Shown piece by piece: positions 43,352 through 49,084 of a DNA stretch of 57,966 nt. The DNA lies in contig DASQMI010000061.1 of assembly GCA_035645555.1 (NCBI GenBank), positions 1-57,966 on the forward strand, written 5' to 3'. The notes under the pieces were generated by a model. The model did no database searches, was not told the DNA's origin, and saw nothing but the letters and a program-made list of their open reading frames with translations. Each line of letters starts with the position of its first letter. Positions within the stretch are counted from its first letter, which is position 1. This DNA comes from Lysobacter_F sp035645555 (GTDB taxonomy: Bacteria > Pseudomonadota > Gammaproteobacteria > Xanthomonadales > Xanthomonadaceae). The translations under genes were made by a program, and so were the position numbers.

Positions 43352-44086
43352 GTGGGCGCGAAGCAAGAAGTCCAAGACGAGCTATCGAAGCTCCTGAAGG
43401 AGGGAAACGCCGTCCTTAAAAAGTTCCAAGATACGGAAAAGCTGCCCAACGTCAGTCTCGATTACCAGGCGTGGTACTCGAAGGCCCTTAAGGTCATGCA
43501 ACTCCTCGCCCCTGACCGCTACGACGAGTTTCGTCGCTACTACGAGGCAGACCCGAAGAGAAAGGGGCTTGGTTACGGAACCTATGTTATCCACGACTTC
43601 ATAAAAGGCGTCGCCCCGGGCGCGTACCACCTCCAAGACTTCGATACGCGTGGCCAAGCCGCATTGGGCATGTACAACCAGCTTGTCATCTTGGCGGCGG
43701 TAATCGGCCGGTCTAAGTCAATCTTGGCGGACATCCAAGGCGCTCTCCTGGCCGAGCTGCAAGACGACGAAGTGGATACTGCCGAGGCGCTTCTCAAGGT
43801 GAATTTGCGCGCTGCGGGCGCACTAGCTGGCGTTATTCTCGAGTCGCACTTGCAGAAGGTCGCAGAAGCGCACGGCATTAAGACCGCCAAGAAGGCGCCG
43901 ACCATTGCGGATCTGAATGACCCGCTCAAGTCTGCTGGCGTATATGACACAGCGGTATGGCGCAAGATTTCCTACATGGCGGACATCCGCAACATGTGTT
44001 CGCACAAGAAGGCTGCAGACCCAACCGTTGAGCAAGCGAAAGAGCTCGTTGATGGCGTGCGGTGGGTCGTGAAGAATGTGGCATGA
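43352..44086 (+). CDS. Cassette C2: putative HEPN-domain protein
   Basis: A 244-residue soluble protein starting at GTG 43352 (MGAKQEVQDELSKLLKEGNA) with AGGGGA upstream. I do not recognise the first ~140 residues, which are helical. The last ~100 residues have a helical bundle ending in KISYMADIRNMCSHKK, where R-NMCS-H fits the RxxxxH motif of HEPN RNases, preceded by LAGVILESHLQKVAEAHGIK. HEPN domains occur in toxins and anti-phage RNases. No antitoxin gene is adjacent. The protein lacks membrane segments. The HEPN call is inference from one motif and helical context. Confidence 0.65.
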   Translation: MGAKQEVQDELSKLLKEGNAVLKKFQDTEKLPNVSLDYQAWYSKALKVMQLLAPDRYDEFRRYYEADPKRKGLGYGTYVIHDFIKGVAPGAYHLQDFDTRGQAALGMYNQLVILAAVIGRSKSILADIQGALLAELQDDEVDTAEALLKVNLRAAGALAGVILESHLQKVAEAHGIKTAKKAPTIADLNDPLKSAGVYDTAVWRKISYMADIRNMCSHKKAADPTVEQAKELVDGVRWVVKNVA

Positions 44087-44089
44087 GAG

Positions 44090-44149
44090 CTCTAACGATT
44101 CGTCCAAGCCGACGCCGCTTCGCGGCGCGGCTTAACTCAGGTGTTAGCC
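44090..44149 (+). repeat. attC of cassette C2
   Basis: 60 bp starting CTCTAAC and ending GTTAGCC; the recombination point is after G44143. The core and arm match the consensus of the array. Confidence 0.92.
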
Positions 44150-44152
44150 GTA

Positions 44153-44443
44153 ATGGGAACAGTGCGCTGGCTATTGTTCGCTTGGGGATTGGTAGCTGCC
44201 CTTGTAGCTGGCTGGTATGCGGCTCGGCTTGGGGTAGAGCCCCCATCTCGCCAGAGCGCTGAGCTTGGCTTTGGGCTGGGGCTCGGACTGCTGTGGGGGT
44301 ACTTTCCTTGGCTCGCGCTGCCCGTGCTGGTTGCCCTCGGCCGCCGTCATCTGCCGCTAAGCGTTCGTGTCCTCCAACTCGTACCATCGGCGGCTGGGCT
44401 ACTGCTGGTGGGCATCGTGTACTTCAGTGGCCACTACGGCTAA
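44153..44443 (+). CDS. Cassette C3: small membrane protein
   Basis: A 96-residue protein (MGTVRWLLFAWGLVAALVAG) with about three membrane helices and the stop TAA formed inside the attC left heptamer (GGCTAAC). The start ATG 44153 lies 10 nt from the recombination junction, leaving no room for a normal ribosome binding site; a GTG at 44141 crosses the junction. It resembles small membrane proteins commonly found in cassettes, with no assignable function. Confidence 0.55.
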   Translation: MGTVRWLLFAWGLVAALVAGWYAARLGVEPPSRQSAELGFGLGLGLLWGYFPWLALPVLVALGRRHLPLSVRVLQLVPSAAGLLLVGIVYFSGHYG

Positions 44444-44497
44444 CAATTCGTCCAAGCCGACACCGCTTCGCGGCGCGGCTTAACTCAGGTGTTAGGC
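44438..44497 (+). repeat. attC of cassette C3
   Basis: 60 bp, GGCTAAC to GTTAGGC. One base in the core differs from the consensus (CCGACACCGC instead of CCGACGCCGC). Confidence 0.92.
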
Positions 44498-44524
44498 CTC
44501 ACTACAGATGTCTAGGAGAACGTG

Positions 44525-44866
44525 GTGTCGAAGATCAAATTTACGGGTTGTATGGCGGTCGCCGCGCTTATCGCGTCTATGTCTGCTGTTGCTCAAGATA
44601 CACGTGATGGCGAACTTGCCATGGCAGATGACGAACTAAACGCAGCGTATAAGGCGCTTCTCGCAAATCTAGACACGGCTGGGCAGCAGCATCTTAGGGC
44701 TGCGCAGCGCGCTTGGATTCAAATGCGCGATGCAGACTGTCAATGGGCATTTGTAGATCGACGCGACTGCTTGATCGACCGAACGACGAACCGCACTGAA
44801 GAGCTTAAAAACACGTACTTCAGCGCCAAAGACGGTGAGTACAAGAGCCTTAGTGACGCGGAGTGA
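44525..44866 (+). CDS. Cassette C4: LprI-like (DUF1311) secreted protein
   Basis: A 113-residue protein with a signal peptide (about residues 1-23, ending SAVAQ) and a lysozyme-inhibitor LprI N-terminal-like domain: DDELNAAYKALLANL, then QRAWIQMRDADCQWAF with Cys, and DRRDCLIDRTTNRTEELK. LprI-type proteins can inhibit lysozyme, but this family is broad. AGGAG ends 6 nt before GTG 44525; another GTG at 44522 is too close. Right after the stop the expected attC is missing, so this cassette is fused to C5. Confidence 0.78.
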   Translation: MSKIKFTGCMAVAALIASMSAVAQDTRDGELAMADDELNAAYKALLANLDTAGQQHLRAAQRAWIQMRDADCQWAFVDRRDCLIDRTTNRTEELKNTYFSAKDGEYKSLSDAE

Positions 44867-44877
44867 GGCTGTTAGCC
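44867..44877 (+). other. Deleted attC junction between C4 and C5
   Basis: The sequence reads GAGGC then TGTTAGCC. C4 starts GTTAGGC, so its attC should begin with GCCTAAC, but only the flank GAGGC remains, joined to the terminal TGTTAGCC. About 50 bp of attC appears to be lost, leaving the left end of C5. Confidence 0.75.
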
Positions 44878-45185
44878 GTTGGGTCTTACGGGGGCTCACG
44901 TCGCCACCGGATCGCGTTGCCTGCGGCCACGCTGCTTCTTCGGTCAAGACCTCGGGGCGCGCCCGTGCGTGGCGTCGTGTGCACTCCCGCTTCGGCTGCT
45001 CGGATCAGTTCCTCGCGTCGTTCAGTACGCTGCCTGCTTCGGCCACATCCCCACGGGCACCGCGCAGTGCGCGCCCGGTTGTCCTCGCTTGGGCACCCAC
45101 GGCCCTTGCCGCGTTGCAGGCGCTCGTTTCGTTCTACATACCGCATCGCGCCTTGCACGCTCGCCGACCTCGGCGTAGCGTCCAC
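44872..45185 (+). other. Cassette C5: no convincing gene
   Basis: A ~370-bp cassette (44872-45239, including its attC) with boundaries GTTAGCC and GGCTAAC. All frames of any length are low-complexity and differ in composition from real proteins of the array; frames at 44863-45231, 44879-45178 and 44835-45191 overlap one another and begin or end outside the cassette. It may be a non-coding cassette, a promoter carrier or a decayed gene. Confidence 0.6.
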
Positions 45186-45245
45186 GGCTAACAAGTCATT
45201 CAAGCCGATGCCGCTTCGCGGCACGGCTTAACTCAGGTGTTAGGG
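45186..45245 (+). repeat. attC of cassette C5
   Basis: 60 bp, GGCTAAC to GTTAGGG. The arms carry several changes from consensus (AAGTCATTCAAGCCGATGCC and GCGGCACGGC), and the arm changes are compensatory (GCCGATGCCGC with GCGGCACGGC). Confidence 0.9.
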
Positions 45246-45260
45246 GGCTCGGAGACATCC

Positions 45261-45728
45261 ATGCATCTCCAGGTCGCCAACTGGCTAGTCGAGTGTGATC
45301 CCGAGGCCACCCGCACGGCGTACTCGATCCTGCCCCCCGGCCCGGACTGTACCTGCGACGAGTGCCGGAACTTTCAGGCAGCGGCGGGCCGGACTTTCGC
45401 ACCGGAGCTCTACGCTTTGTTCGCACTGCTGGGCATAGACCCGACCAAGCCTGCGGAGCTCTGCCACTGGTACAGAGAGCCCACCGGGCTGTACTACATC
45501 GGCGGCTGGTTCCACTTCGTCGGTCATGTGCTCGCTGGCGCCGATGCCATGCAGAACCCAGACGGCACCGGAATCATCAACTACCAGAGCCTGTCTGAAG
45601 GGTCTGAGGTAGCGCTAACGGAGCACATCAGCTTGCTGCCGGAGAGCTTCCGCGGACTTGCCGTCGTCCAGCTTGAGTTTCACACTCGTGTTCCGTGGGT
45701 GCTGGCTGGCGCGGAGCCCGCCCCCTAA
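45261..45728 (+). CDS. Cassette C6: hypothetical protein with CxCxxC motif
   Basis: A 155-residue soluble protein (MHLQVANWLVECDPEATRTA) with a CTCDECRNF motif near residue 33 and a further LCHWYREPTGLYYIGGWFHF block. Cysteines in CxCxxC spacing suggest metal binding. No domain could be recognised. ATG 45261 is 21 nt after the junction with GGAG upstream. The stop TAA at 45726-45728 lies inside the attC left heptamer. Cassette-borne proteins of this size are often of unknown function. Confidence 0.7.
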   Translation: MHLQVANWLVECDPEATRTAYSILPPGPDCTCDECRNFQAAAGRTFAPELYALFALLGIDPTKPAELCHWYREPTGLYYIGGWFHFVGHVLAGADAMQNPDGTGIINYQSLSEGSEVALTEHISLLPESFRGLAVVQLEFHTRVPWVLAGAEPAP

Positions 45729-45782
45729 CAATTCGTCCAAGCCGACGCCAGCTCGCGGCGCGCCTTAACTCAGGTGTTAGCC
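45723..45782 (+). repeat. attC of cassette C6
   Basis: 60 bp, CCCTAAC to GTTAGCC, with a changed centre: GCCAGCTCGCGGCGCGCC in place of GCCGCTTCGCGGCGCGGC. The left heptamer begins with C rather than a purine. Confidence 0.9.
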
Positions 45783-45785
45783 CTC

Positions 45786-46097
45786 ATGGAATACACTTGC
45801 AACTCGTGCAAGGCAGGCGTCCCGGACACGTTGCTGCGTGCAACGGCGAGCCATCCGCTGGGCGAGGCAACGTGCCCCCACTGCCATAAAACTGTTGCCC
45901 GAACGCGTCGCCCGACCGGCCTGCTTGTTGCGCTCGGAGCAGCTGCAATGGCAGCCATTTTCGCTCGCGAGCCATACGAACCCGGCGAGCCGTTGTACTG
46001 GGCCTTGCTCGTGCTCGGGTTTGCCTTGCTCGCAGCGTTTCTCACCGTGGTGCGGCGCTCGCAAACGCTTAAGGTTGTCACGGCGTCATCGCCATGA
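45786..46097 (+). CDS. Cassette C7: zinc-ribbon membrane protein
   Basis: A 103-residue protein with CNSCKAG and CPHCHK, a two-CxxC zinc ribbon in residues 1-40, followed by two membrane helices (about residues 44-60 and 68-88) and a short polar tail. It has no known function. ATG 45786 is 10 nt from the junction, so little room exists for a ribosome binding site. Stop and attC are separated by one base. Confidence 0.7.
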   Translation: MEYTCNSCKAGVPDTLLRATASHPLGEATCPHCHKTVARTRRPTGLLVALGAAAMAAIFAREPYEPGEPLYWALLVLGFALLAAFLTVVRRSQTLKVVTASSP

Positions 46098-46098
46098 G

Positions 46099-46158
46099 GG
46101 CTAACTATTCGTCCAAGCCGACGCCGCTTCGCGGCGCGGCTTAACTCAGGTGTTAGGC
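46099..46158 (+). repeat. attC of cassette C7
   Basis: 60 bp, GGCTAAC to GTTAGGC, matching the consensus closely except CTATTCG for CAATTCG. Confidence 0.92.
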
Positions 46159-46166
46159 ATCGCTTC

Positions 46167-46652
46167 GTGTTTCCACTCCGATTGCTGTATCAACCAAGAA
46201 CCAGCCGCTTCTGGTCCTATGTCTTTCTAGCCGCGCTTGTTGCCCTGCTGGGCTCTGCAGCGTTAATCGCCGTCGCGTTCGCGCTTGTTGGCGTGCCGCC
46301 TGACTCGGAAGGACCAAGCGTTTCCGTCAGTTGGGTCTACCTTTTTGTAGTCGTGGTCTTCTCGCCAGCTGTCGAGACAGCGCTTCTACTCCTGACCCTC
46401 CGGCTCGCACGACGCTTTGCCGCCACTCCACCTGTCTTGGCAGCGGCTAGTGCTCTCATCTGGGGCGGGTTGCATGGCCTGCTTCACCCCTTGTGGTTCT
46501 TTGGAACGGTGTGGAGCTTCTTTGTCTTTTCGTCGGCAGCACTGGCTTGGCGGGGGGTGTCTCGCACCCATGCATTCTGGGCGGCAGCCCTACCGCATGC
46601 CATCATTAACGCTACGGTTTTTGGCGGCATAGTTCTGGCAGGCAATGCCTAA
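46167..46652 (+). CDS. Cassette C8: CPBP-like membrane protein
   Basis: A 161-residue protein with about five helices. Segments resemble the CPBP/Abi family: VVVFSPAVETALLLLTLRLA (Glu in motif 1, though only one Glu), LIWGGLHGLLHPLWFF (motif 2 with His) and AALPHAIINATVFG (motif 3 HxxxN). The single Glu and lack of a following Arg leave catalytic competence uncertain. CPBP members include membrane proteases involved in bacteriocin immunity. The start at 46167 is GTG, 14 nt from the junction. The stop TAA overlaps the attC heptamer. Confidence 0.72.
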   Translation: MFPLRLLYQPRTSRFWSYVFLAALVALLGSAALIAVAFALVGVPPDSEGPSVSVSWVYLFVVVVFSPAVETALLLLTLRLARRFAATPPVLAAASALIWGGLHGLLHPLWFFGTVWSFFVFSSAALAWRGVSRTHAFWAAALPHAIINATVFGGIVLAGNA

Positions 46653-46704
46653 CTTCGTCCAAGCCGACGCCGCTTCGCGGCGCGGCTTAACTTAAGCGTC
46701 GGCC
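46647..46704 (+). repeat. attC of cassette C8 (variant)
   Basis: 58 bp, GCCTAAC to GTCGGCC. It lacks two bases of the left arm (CTAACTTCGTCC), reads CTTAAGC in place of CTCAGGT, and has GTCGG instead of GTTAG, so the recombination point is atypical. Confidence 0.85.
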
Positions 46705-46714
46705 GTCACCAAGG

Positions 46715-47695
46715 ATGACTCGGATGCTCAGGAGGATGCTGCTCGTAACGCTGACCGCTGCAACGCTTTCCACCCAAGCGACCGGTGCAGACCAGCGGGC
46801 CACAACCGCAAGCGTGTGGCAGCCACCTGCGGGCGCAACCCAATCTCGTCTCTGGCCCGGGGCGGCCCCTGATATGCCGAAGGGGCCCAAACCCGACGAA
46901 GTGCTGTTCGAGGTGAAAAAGGTGCCCGGCTTCTTCTACAGAGGCATCTCGAACGTCACGGATCCCACGATCACTGTCTTCAAGCCAGCGCGCGGCAATA
47001 CTGGGGCGGCAATCGTGGTGTTCCCCGGCGGCGGCTTCCGACTCCTCGCGATCGACCTCGAAGGTACCGAGATATGCGACTGGGTCACGAGCAGGGGAAT
47101 GACGTGCGTACTGCTCTATCGTGTCCCCAAGAGCAACCATTATTGGAACCCTGATCAAAGGCGCCACGTCGCGCCGGCAGCACCCTTCGCGCTTCAGGAC
47201 GCTCAGAGGGCGATCAGGCTCGTGCGGGCAAACGCCAGTCAGTGGGGCGTAGATCCGTCGAAGATCGGGGTACTTGGGATGTCGGCGGGCGGCTATCTCG
47301 TCGCGCAAACCAGCAATGTTTCCGAGCCCACCTACAAGCCCGTGGATGCCGCAGACAGCCTCAGCAGCCTGCCGGACTTCGCCATCGCTCTCTATCCAGG
47401 CCACTTATGCCGCTCGGGTGCGAGTCTTGATCCGAGCATAAAGGTCAGCAAGACAACGCCTCCTACCTTCCTTCACGCCGCGTGGGATGATCCCGTAAAT
47501 AACATTTGCAACACCACCGTTTACGCGCACGCTCTTGCGAGTGCTGGTTCCCCGGCTGAAGTACATGTGTTCGCTCACGGGAAGCACGCATTCGGGCTCA
47601 GGCATAGGGACCTCCCCGTTGCCTTTTGGCCGTCCCTTGTTGAGAAGTGGCTGAGCGCGATAAACATGCTGCCAACGCCGCCAGCCGACGGGTAA
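46715..47695 (+). CDS. Cassette C9: secreted alpha/beta hydrolase (acetyl-esterase-like)
   Basis: A 326-residue protein with a signal peptide (about residues 1-25) and an alpha/beta hydrolase fold: IVVFPGGGFRLLAIDLEGTE (oxyanion), nucleophile elbow GMSAGGYLV, Asp in LHAAWDDPVNN and His in AHGKHAFGL. This Ser-Asp-His set and the GGGF pattern resemble acetyl-xylan esterase/BD-FAE-type enzymes. It is the longest cassette gene. ATG 46715 follows AAGG; an ATG at 46727 is possible. The stop TAA overlaps the variant attC of C9 by a few bases. Substrate unknown. Confidence 0.87.
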   Translation: MTRMLRRMLLVTLTAATLSTQATGADQRATTASVWQPPAGATQSRLWPGAAPDMPKGPKPDEVLFEVKKVPGFFYRGISNVTDPTITVFKPARGNTGAAIVVFPGGGFRLLAIDLEGTEICDWVTSRGMTCVLLYRVPKSNHYWNPDQRRHVAPAAPFALQDAQRAIRLVRANASQWGVDPSKIGVLGMSAGGYLVAQTSNVSEPTYKPVDAADSLSSLPDFAIALYPGHLCRSGASLDPSIKVSKTTPPTFLHAAWDDPVNNICNTTVYAHALASAGSPAEVHVFAHGKHAFGLRHRDLPVAFWPSLVEKWLSAINMLPTPPADG

Positions 47696-47749
47696 TAACT
47701 CGCCCAAGCCGACGCCGCTTCGCGGCGCGGCTTAACTCAGGTGTTAGCC
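47690..47749 (+). repeat. attC of cassette C9
   Basis: 60 bp, GGGTAAT to GTTAGCC. The left heptamer is weak and the arm reads AACTCGCCC instead of AATTCGTCC, but the core and right arm match the consensus. Confidence 0.87.
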
Positions 47750-47751
47750 AC

Positions 47752-48166
47752 TTGAAAAAGATCCTCGCAAATTTCAGCCAGTGGCAACCGTGGAACGGTC
47801 GTGCGGATCTGGCAGCGGATCTCCCAGGCGTCTACATGCTGGCGAGGTTCCTGCGTAGGCCCAACCTGGGGCAGCCAGCCCTATCGCAGAAGATCATCTA
47901 CATTGGCGAGACATGCAAGACGCTTAAGCATCGCCTCTACAACTTCAATCGATCCGCATTTCAAAACAAGTTTTGGCCACTCTGGCGGATACACGTTTTC
48001 CAAGCCGGCAAAAGCGCAGCGGGATCCGTTGCACCTGTACATCTCTGTCATGCCAGTAGATCTGCCGCCGGTCCACAGCGAGGCGTATATCCGCTACTCG
48101 GAACGGGCCTTGTTGTGGGCTTACGTGCAAAAGTACGGTGCTATGCCTGTCTGCAATCGCAAGTAG
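47752..48166 (+). pseudogene. Cassette C10: frameshifted GIY-YIG-type protein
   Basis: A TTG at 47752 opens a frame with LPGVYMLARF and IIYIGETCKTLKHRLYNFNR, the GVY...YIG motif of GIY-YIG nucleases. After TTTT at 47971-47974 this frame becomes unrelated, while another frame continues HSGGYTFSKPAKAQRDP and ends SEAYIRYSERALLWAYVQKYG with its conserved Glu, stopping at 48166. Removing one T would join the two. So it is either a decayed gene or a single-base sequencing or assembly error. It is in the cassette C10. Confidence 0.78.
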
Positions 48167-48176
48167 ACCGCTGCGT

Positions 48177-48236
48177 GGCTAACAATTCGTCGAAGCCGAC
48201 GCCGCTTCGCGGCGCGGCTCAACTCAGGTGTTAGGG
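48177..48236 (+). repeat. attC of cassette C10
   Basis: 60 bp, GGCTAAC to GTTAGGG. It has AATTCGTCGAAGCC for AATTCGTCCAAGCC and GGCTCAACTC for GGCTTAACTC; the rest is consensus. Confidence 0.92.
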
Positions 48237-48244
48237 CTCAGGAG

Positions 48245-48757
48245 ATGGTTATGCGCAAAGTTGTAGCAGCAGCGTTGGTTTCGCTCTTTATTGCGGGCTG
48301 CGGCGGGCAATCAATCGCTCCCGCTCCCACCGCCGGTCCCGCGGCCGCTGACACTCAGGTACTACCAGCACCTGCACCGGAACCAGCAACTCCTGCCGTG
48401 TCCGCTATCGTTAACGTGCCAGAAATCGCTGGCAAGTCCCAAAAAGACGTTGCAGCTATCCTTGGCGAACCCACCTCTTGCGAGACTGTGACGCAGGGAA
48501 AGAAGTGCTTCTATAAGCCCGGCGAGACTGAGATTGTTTTCATCTCGGGCAAGGCCGATTGGATCACTGTCGAGGCTCTGGATAGTGCTCCGTACTCCGA
48601 GGAGGCGCTGCCCCTACTCGGAATTGATAAGGTCACTGCCACGCTCTCCAACGAGAACACCGTGCGCTGGGAAACAATTCCGGGCGTGCTAGAGGTCAGC
48701 ATTTTCCCCGGGCAGACAGGCGTGGACTATGCCTACATCAAGGCGGCAACACCGTAG
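48245..48757 (+). CDS. Cassette C11: lipoprotein of unknown function
   Basis: A 170-residue protein with a lipobox (FIAGC, Cys near residue 19), an Ala/Pro-rich stretch to about residue 55, then a globular part: VPEIAGKSQKDVAAILGEP, CETVTQGKKCFYKPGETE, VFISGKADWITVEALDSAPY. The DVAAILGEP...GKADWI layout resembles SmpA/OmlA-type small outer-membrane lipoproteins, but the match is by eye. Two Cys could form a disulfide. GGAG precedes GTG/ATG starts at 48245/48251. The cassette ends are complementary over 13 bases (TTAGGGCTCAGG with CCTGAGCCCTAA). Confidence 0.75.
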   Translation: MVMRKVVAAALVSLFIAGCGGQSIAPAPTAGPAAADTQVLPAPAPEPATPAVSAIVNVPEIAGKSQKDVAAILGEPTSCETVTQGKKCFYKPGETEIVFISGKADWITVEALDSAPYSEEALPLLGIDKVTATLSNENTVRWETIPGVLEVSIFPGQTGVDYAYIKAATP

Positions 48758-48763
48758 CCTGAG

Positions 48764-48823
48764 CCCTAACAATTCGTCCAAGCCGACGCCGCTTCGCGGC
48801 GCGGCTTAACTCAGGTGTTAGGG
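48764..48823 (+). repeat. attC of cassette C11 (last of the array)
   Basis: 60 bp, CCCTAAC to GTTAGGG, with consensus core and arms. The sequence after it again begins TTAGGGCTCAGG, the same as the start of C11. Confidence 0.92.
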
Positions 48824-48890
48824 CTCAGGAAAAGTAGCTCGCAGGTCCGCATGGGAATCAAGATACGCTGGATCATTACAGCCATTCGGC
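48818..48890 (+). mobile_element. Truncated terminal cassette (C12)
   Basis: The stretch begins TTAGGGCTCAGGAAAAG and has an ATG at 48851 reading MGIKIRWIITAI, like a membrane-protein start, before the sequence turns GC-rich at about 48890. No attC follows. It is best read as the left piece of a twelfth cassette whose remainder was lost. Confidence 0.45.
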
Positions 48891-49084
48891 CCGCGCTTAC
48901 GGCGCAGGCGTTCGGCGGGTCGCGCGGCGGGTGCCATGCAAGCAGGCCCGCCTGACCCGCGCTCACCTGCGAGCTCGGTCGGATAACACTTCACCCCTCC
49001 CCAACCCTCCCCTGCTCGCTGTGCGAGCAAGGGGGAGAGTTAGTTCGGCCTCCCCTGCATTCGCAGGGGAGGGAGAGAAGCGCC
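48824..49084. other. Right flank of the array, no gene seen
   Basis: About 260 bp between the last attC and the amidohydrolase stop. No real gene is visible on either strand, apart from the truncated cassette at 48818-48890. The distal half is Cys/Gly-codon-like GC-rich sequence with two hairpins. Confidence 0.6.
49007..49072. repeat. Paired hairpins after the amidohydrolase (REP-like)
   Basis: Two inverted repeats: CTCCCCTGCTCGC / GCGAGCAAGGGGGAG (49007-49019 with 49023-49037, imperfect) and CCTCCCCTGC / GCAGGGGAGG (49049-49058 with 49063-49072, loop ATTC). They share CTCCCCTGC. Similar GC-rich hairpin pairs occur repeatedly between genes in Lysobacter genomes. They may end transcription of the minus-strand amidohydrolase gene. 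Confidence 0.55.

Larger units (their letters stand above)
42939..48890 (+). mobile_element. Orphan integron cassette array (eleven cassettes plus a truncated twelfth)
   Basis: Ten near-identical ~60-bp attC sites, all in the same orientation, punctuate 42939-48823. Each begins with an RYYYAAC-like heptamer (CTAAC), has a TTCGTCCAAGCCGACGCCGC arm, a TTCG-type centre, the arm GCGGCTTAACTCAGGT and ends GTTAGSS. Junctions fall between G and TT of GTTAG. Cassettes: C1 42939-43327, C2 43328-44143, C3 44144-44491, C4 44492-44871, C5 44872-45239, C6 45240-45776, C7 45777-46152, C8 46153-46698, C9 46699-47743, C10 47744-48230, C11 48231-48817 and a truncated C12 from 48818. The attC type matches Xanthomonas chromosomal integrons. 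No intI is visible. Confidence 0.92.

Noticed and set aside
44863..45231. Frames of 99-122 codons across cassette C5
   Set aside because: All overlap each other, start or end outside the cassette, and are Arg/Pro/Ser/His-rich as expected for GC artefacts.
43275..48823. CRISPR array
   Set aside because: The repeats are about 60 bp with internal palindromes and are spaced about 300-1050 bp apart with genes between them, which fits integron attC sites and not CRISPR.
48818..49030. Minus-strand ORF of 70 codons at the array end
   Set aside because: It starts and ends in unrelated DNA, crosses the attC border and has no homology or ribosome binding site.
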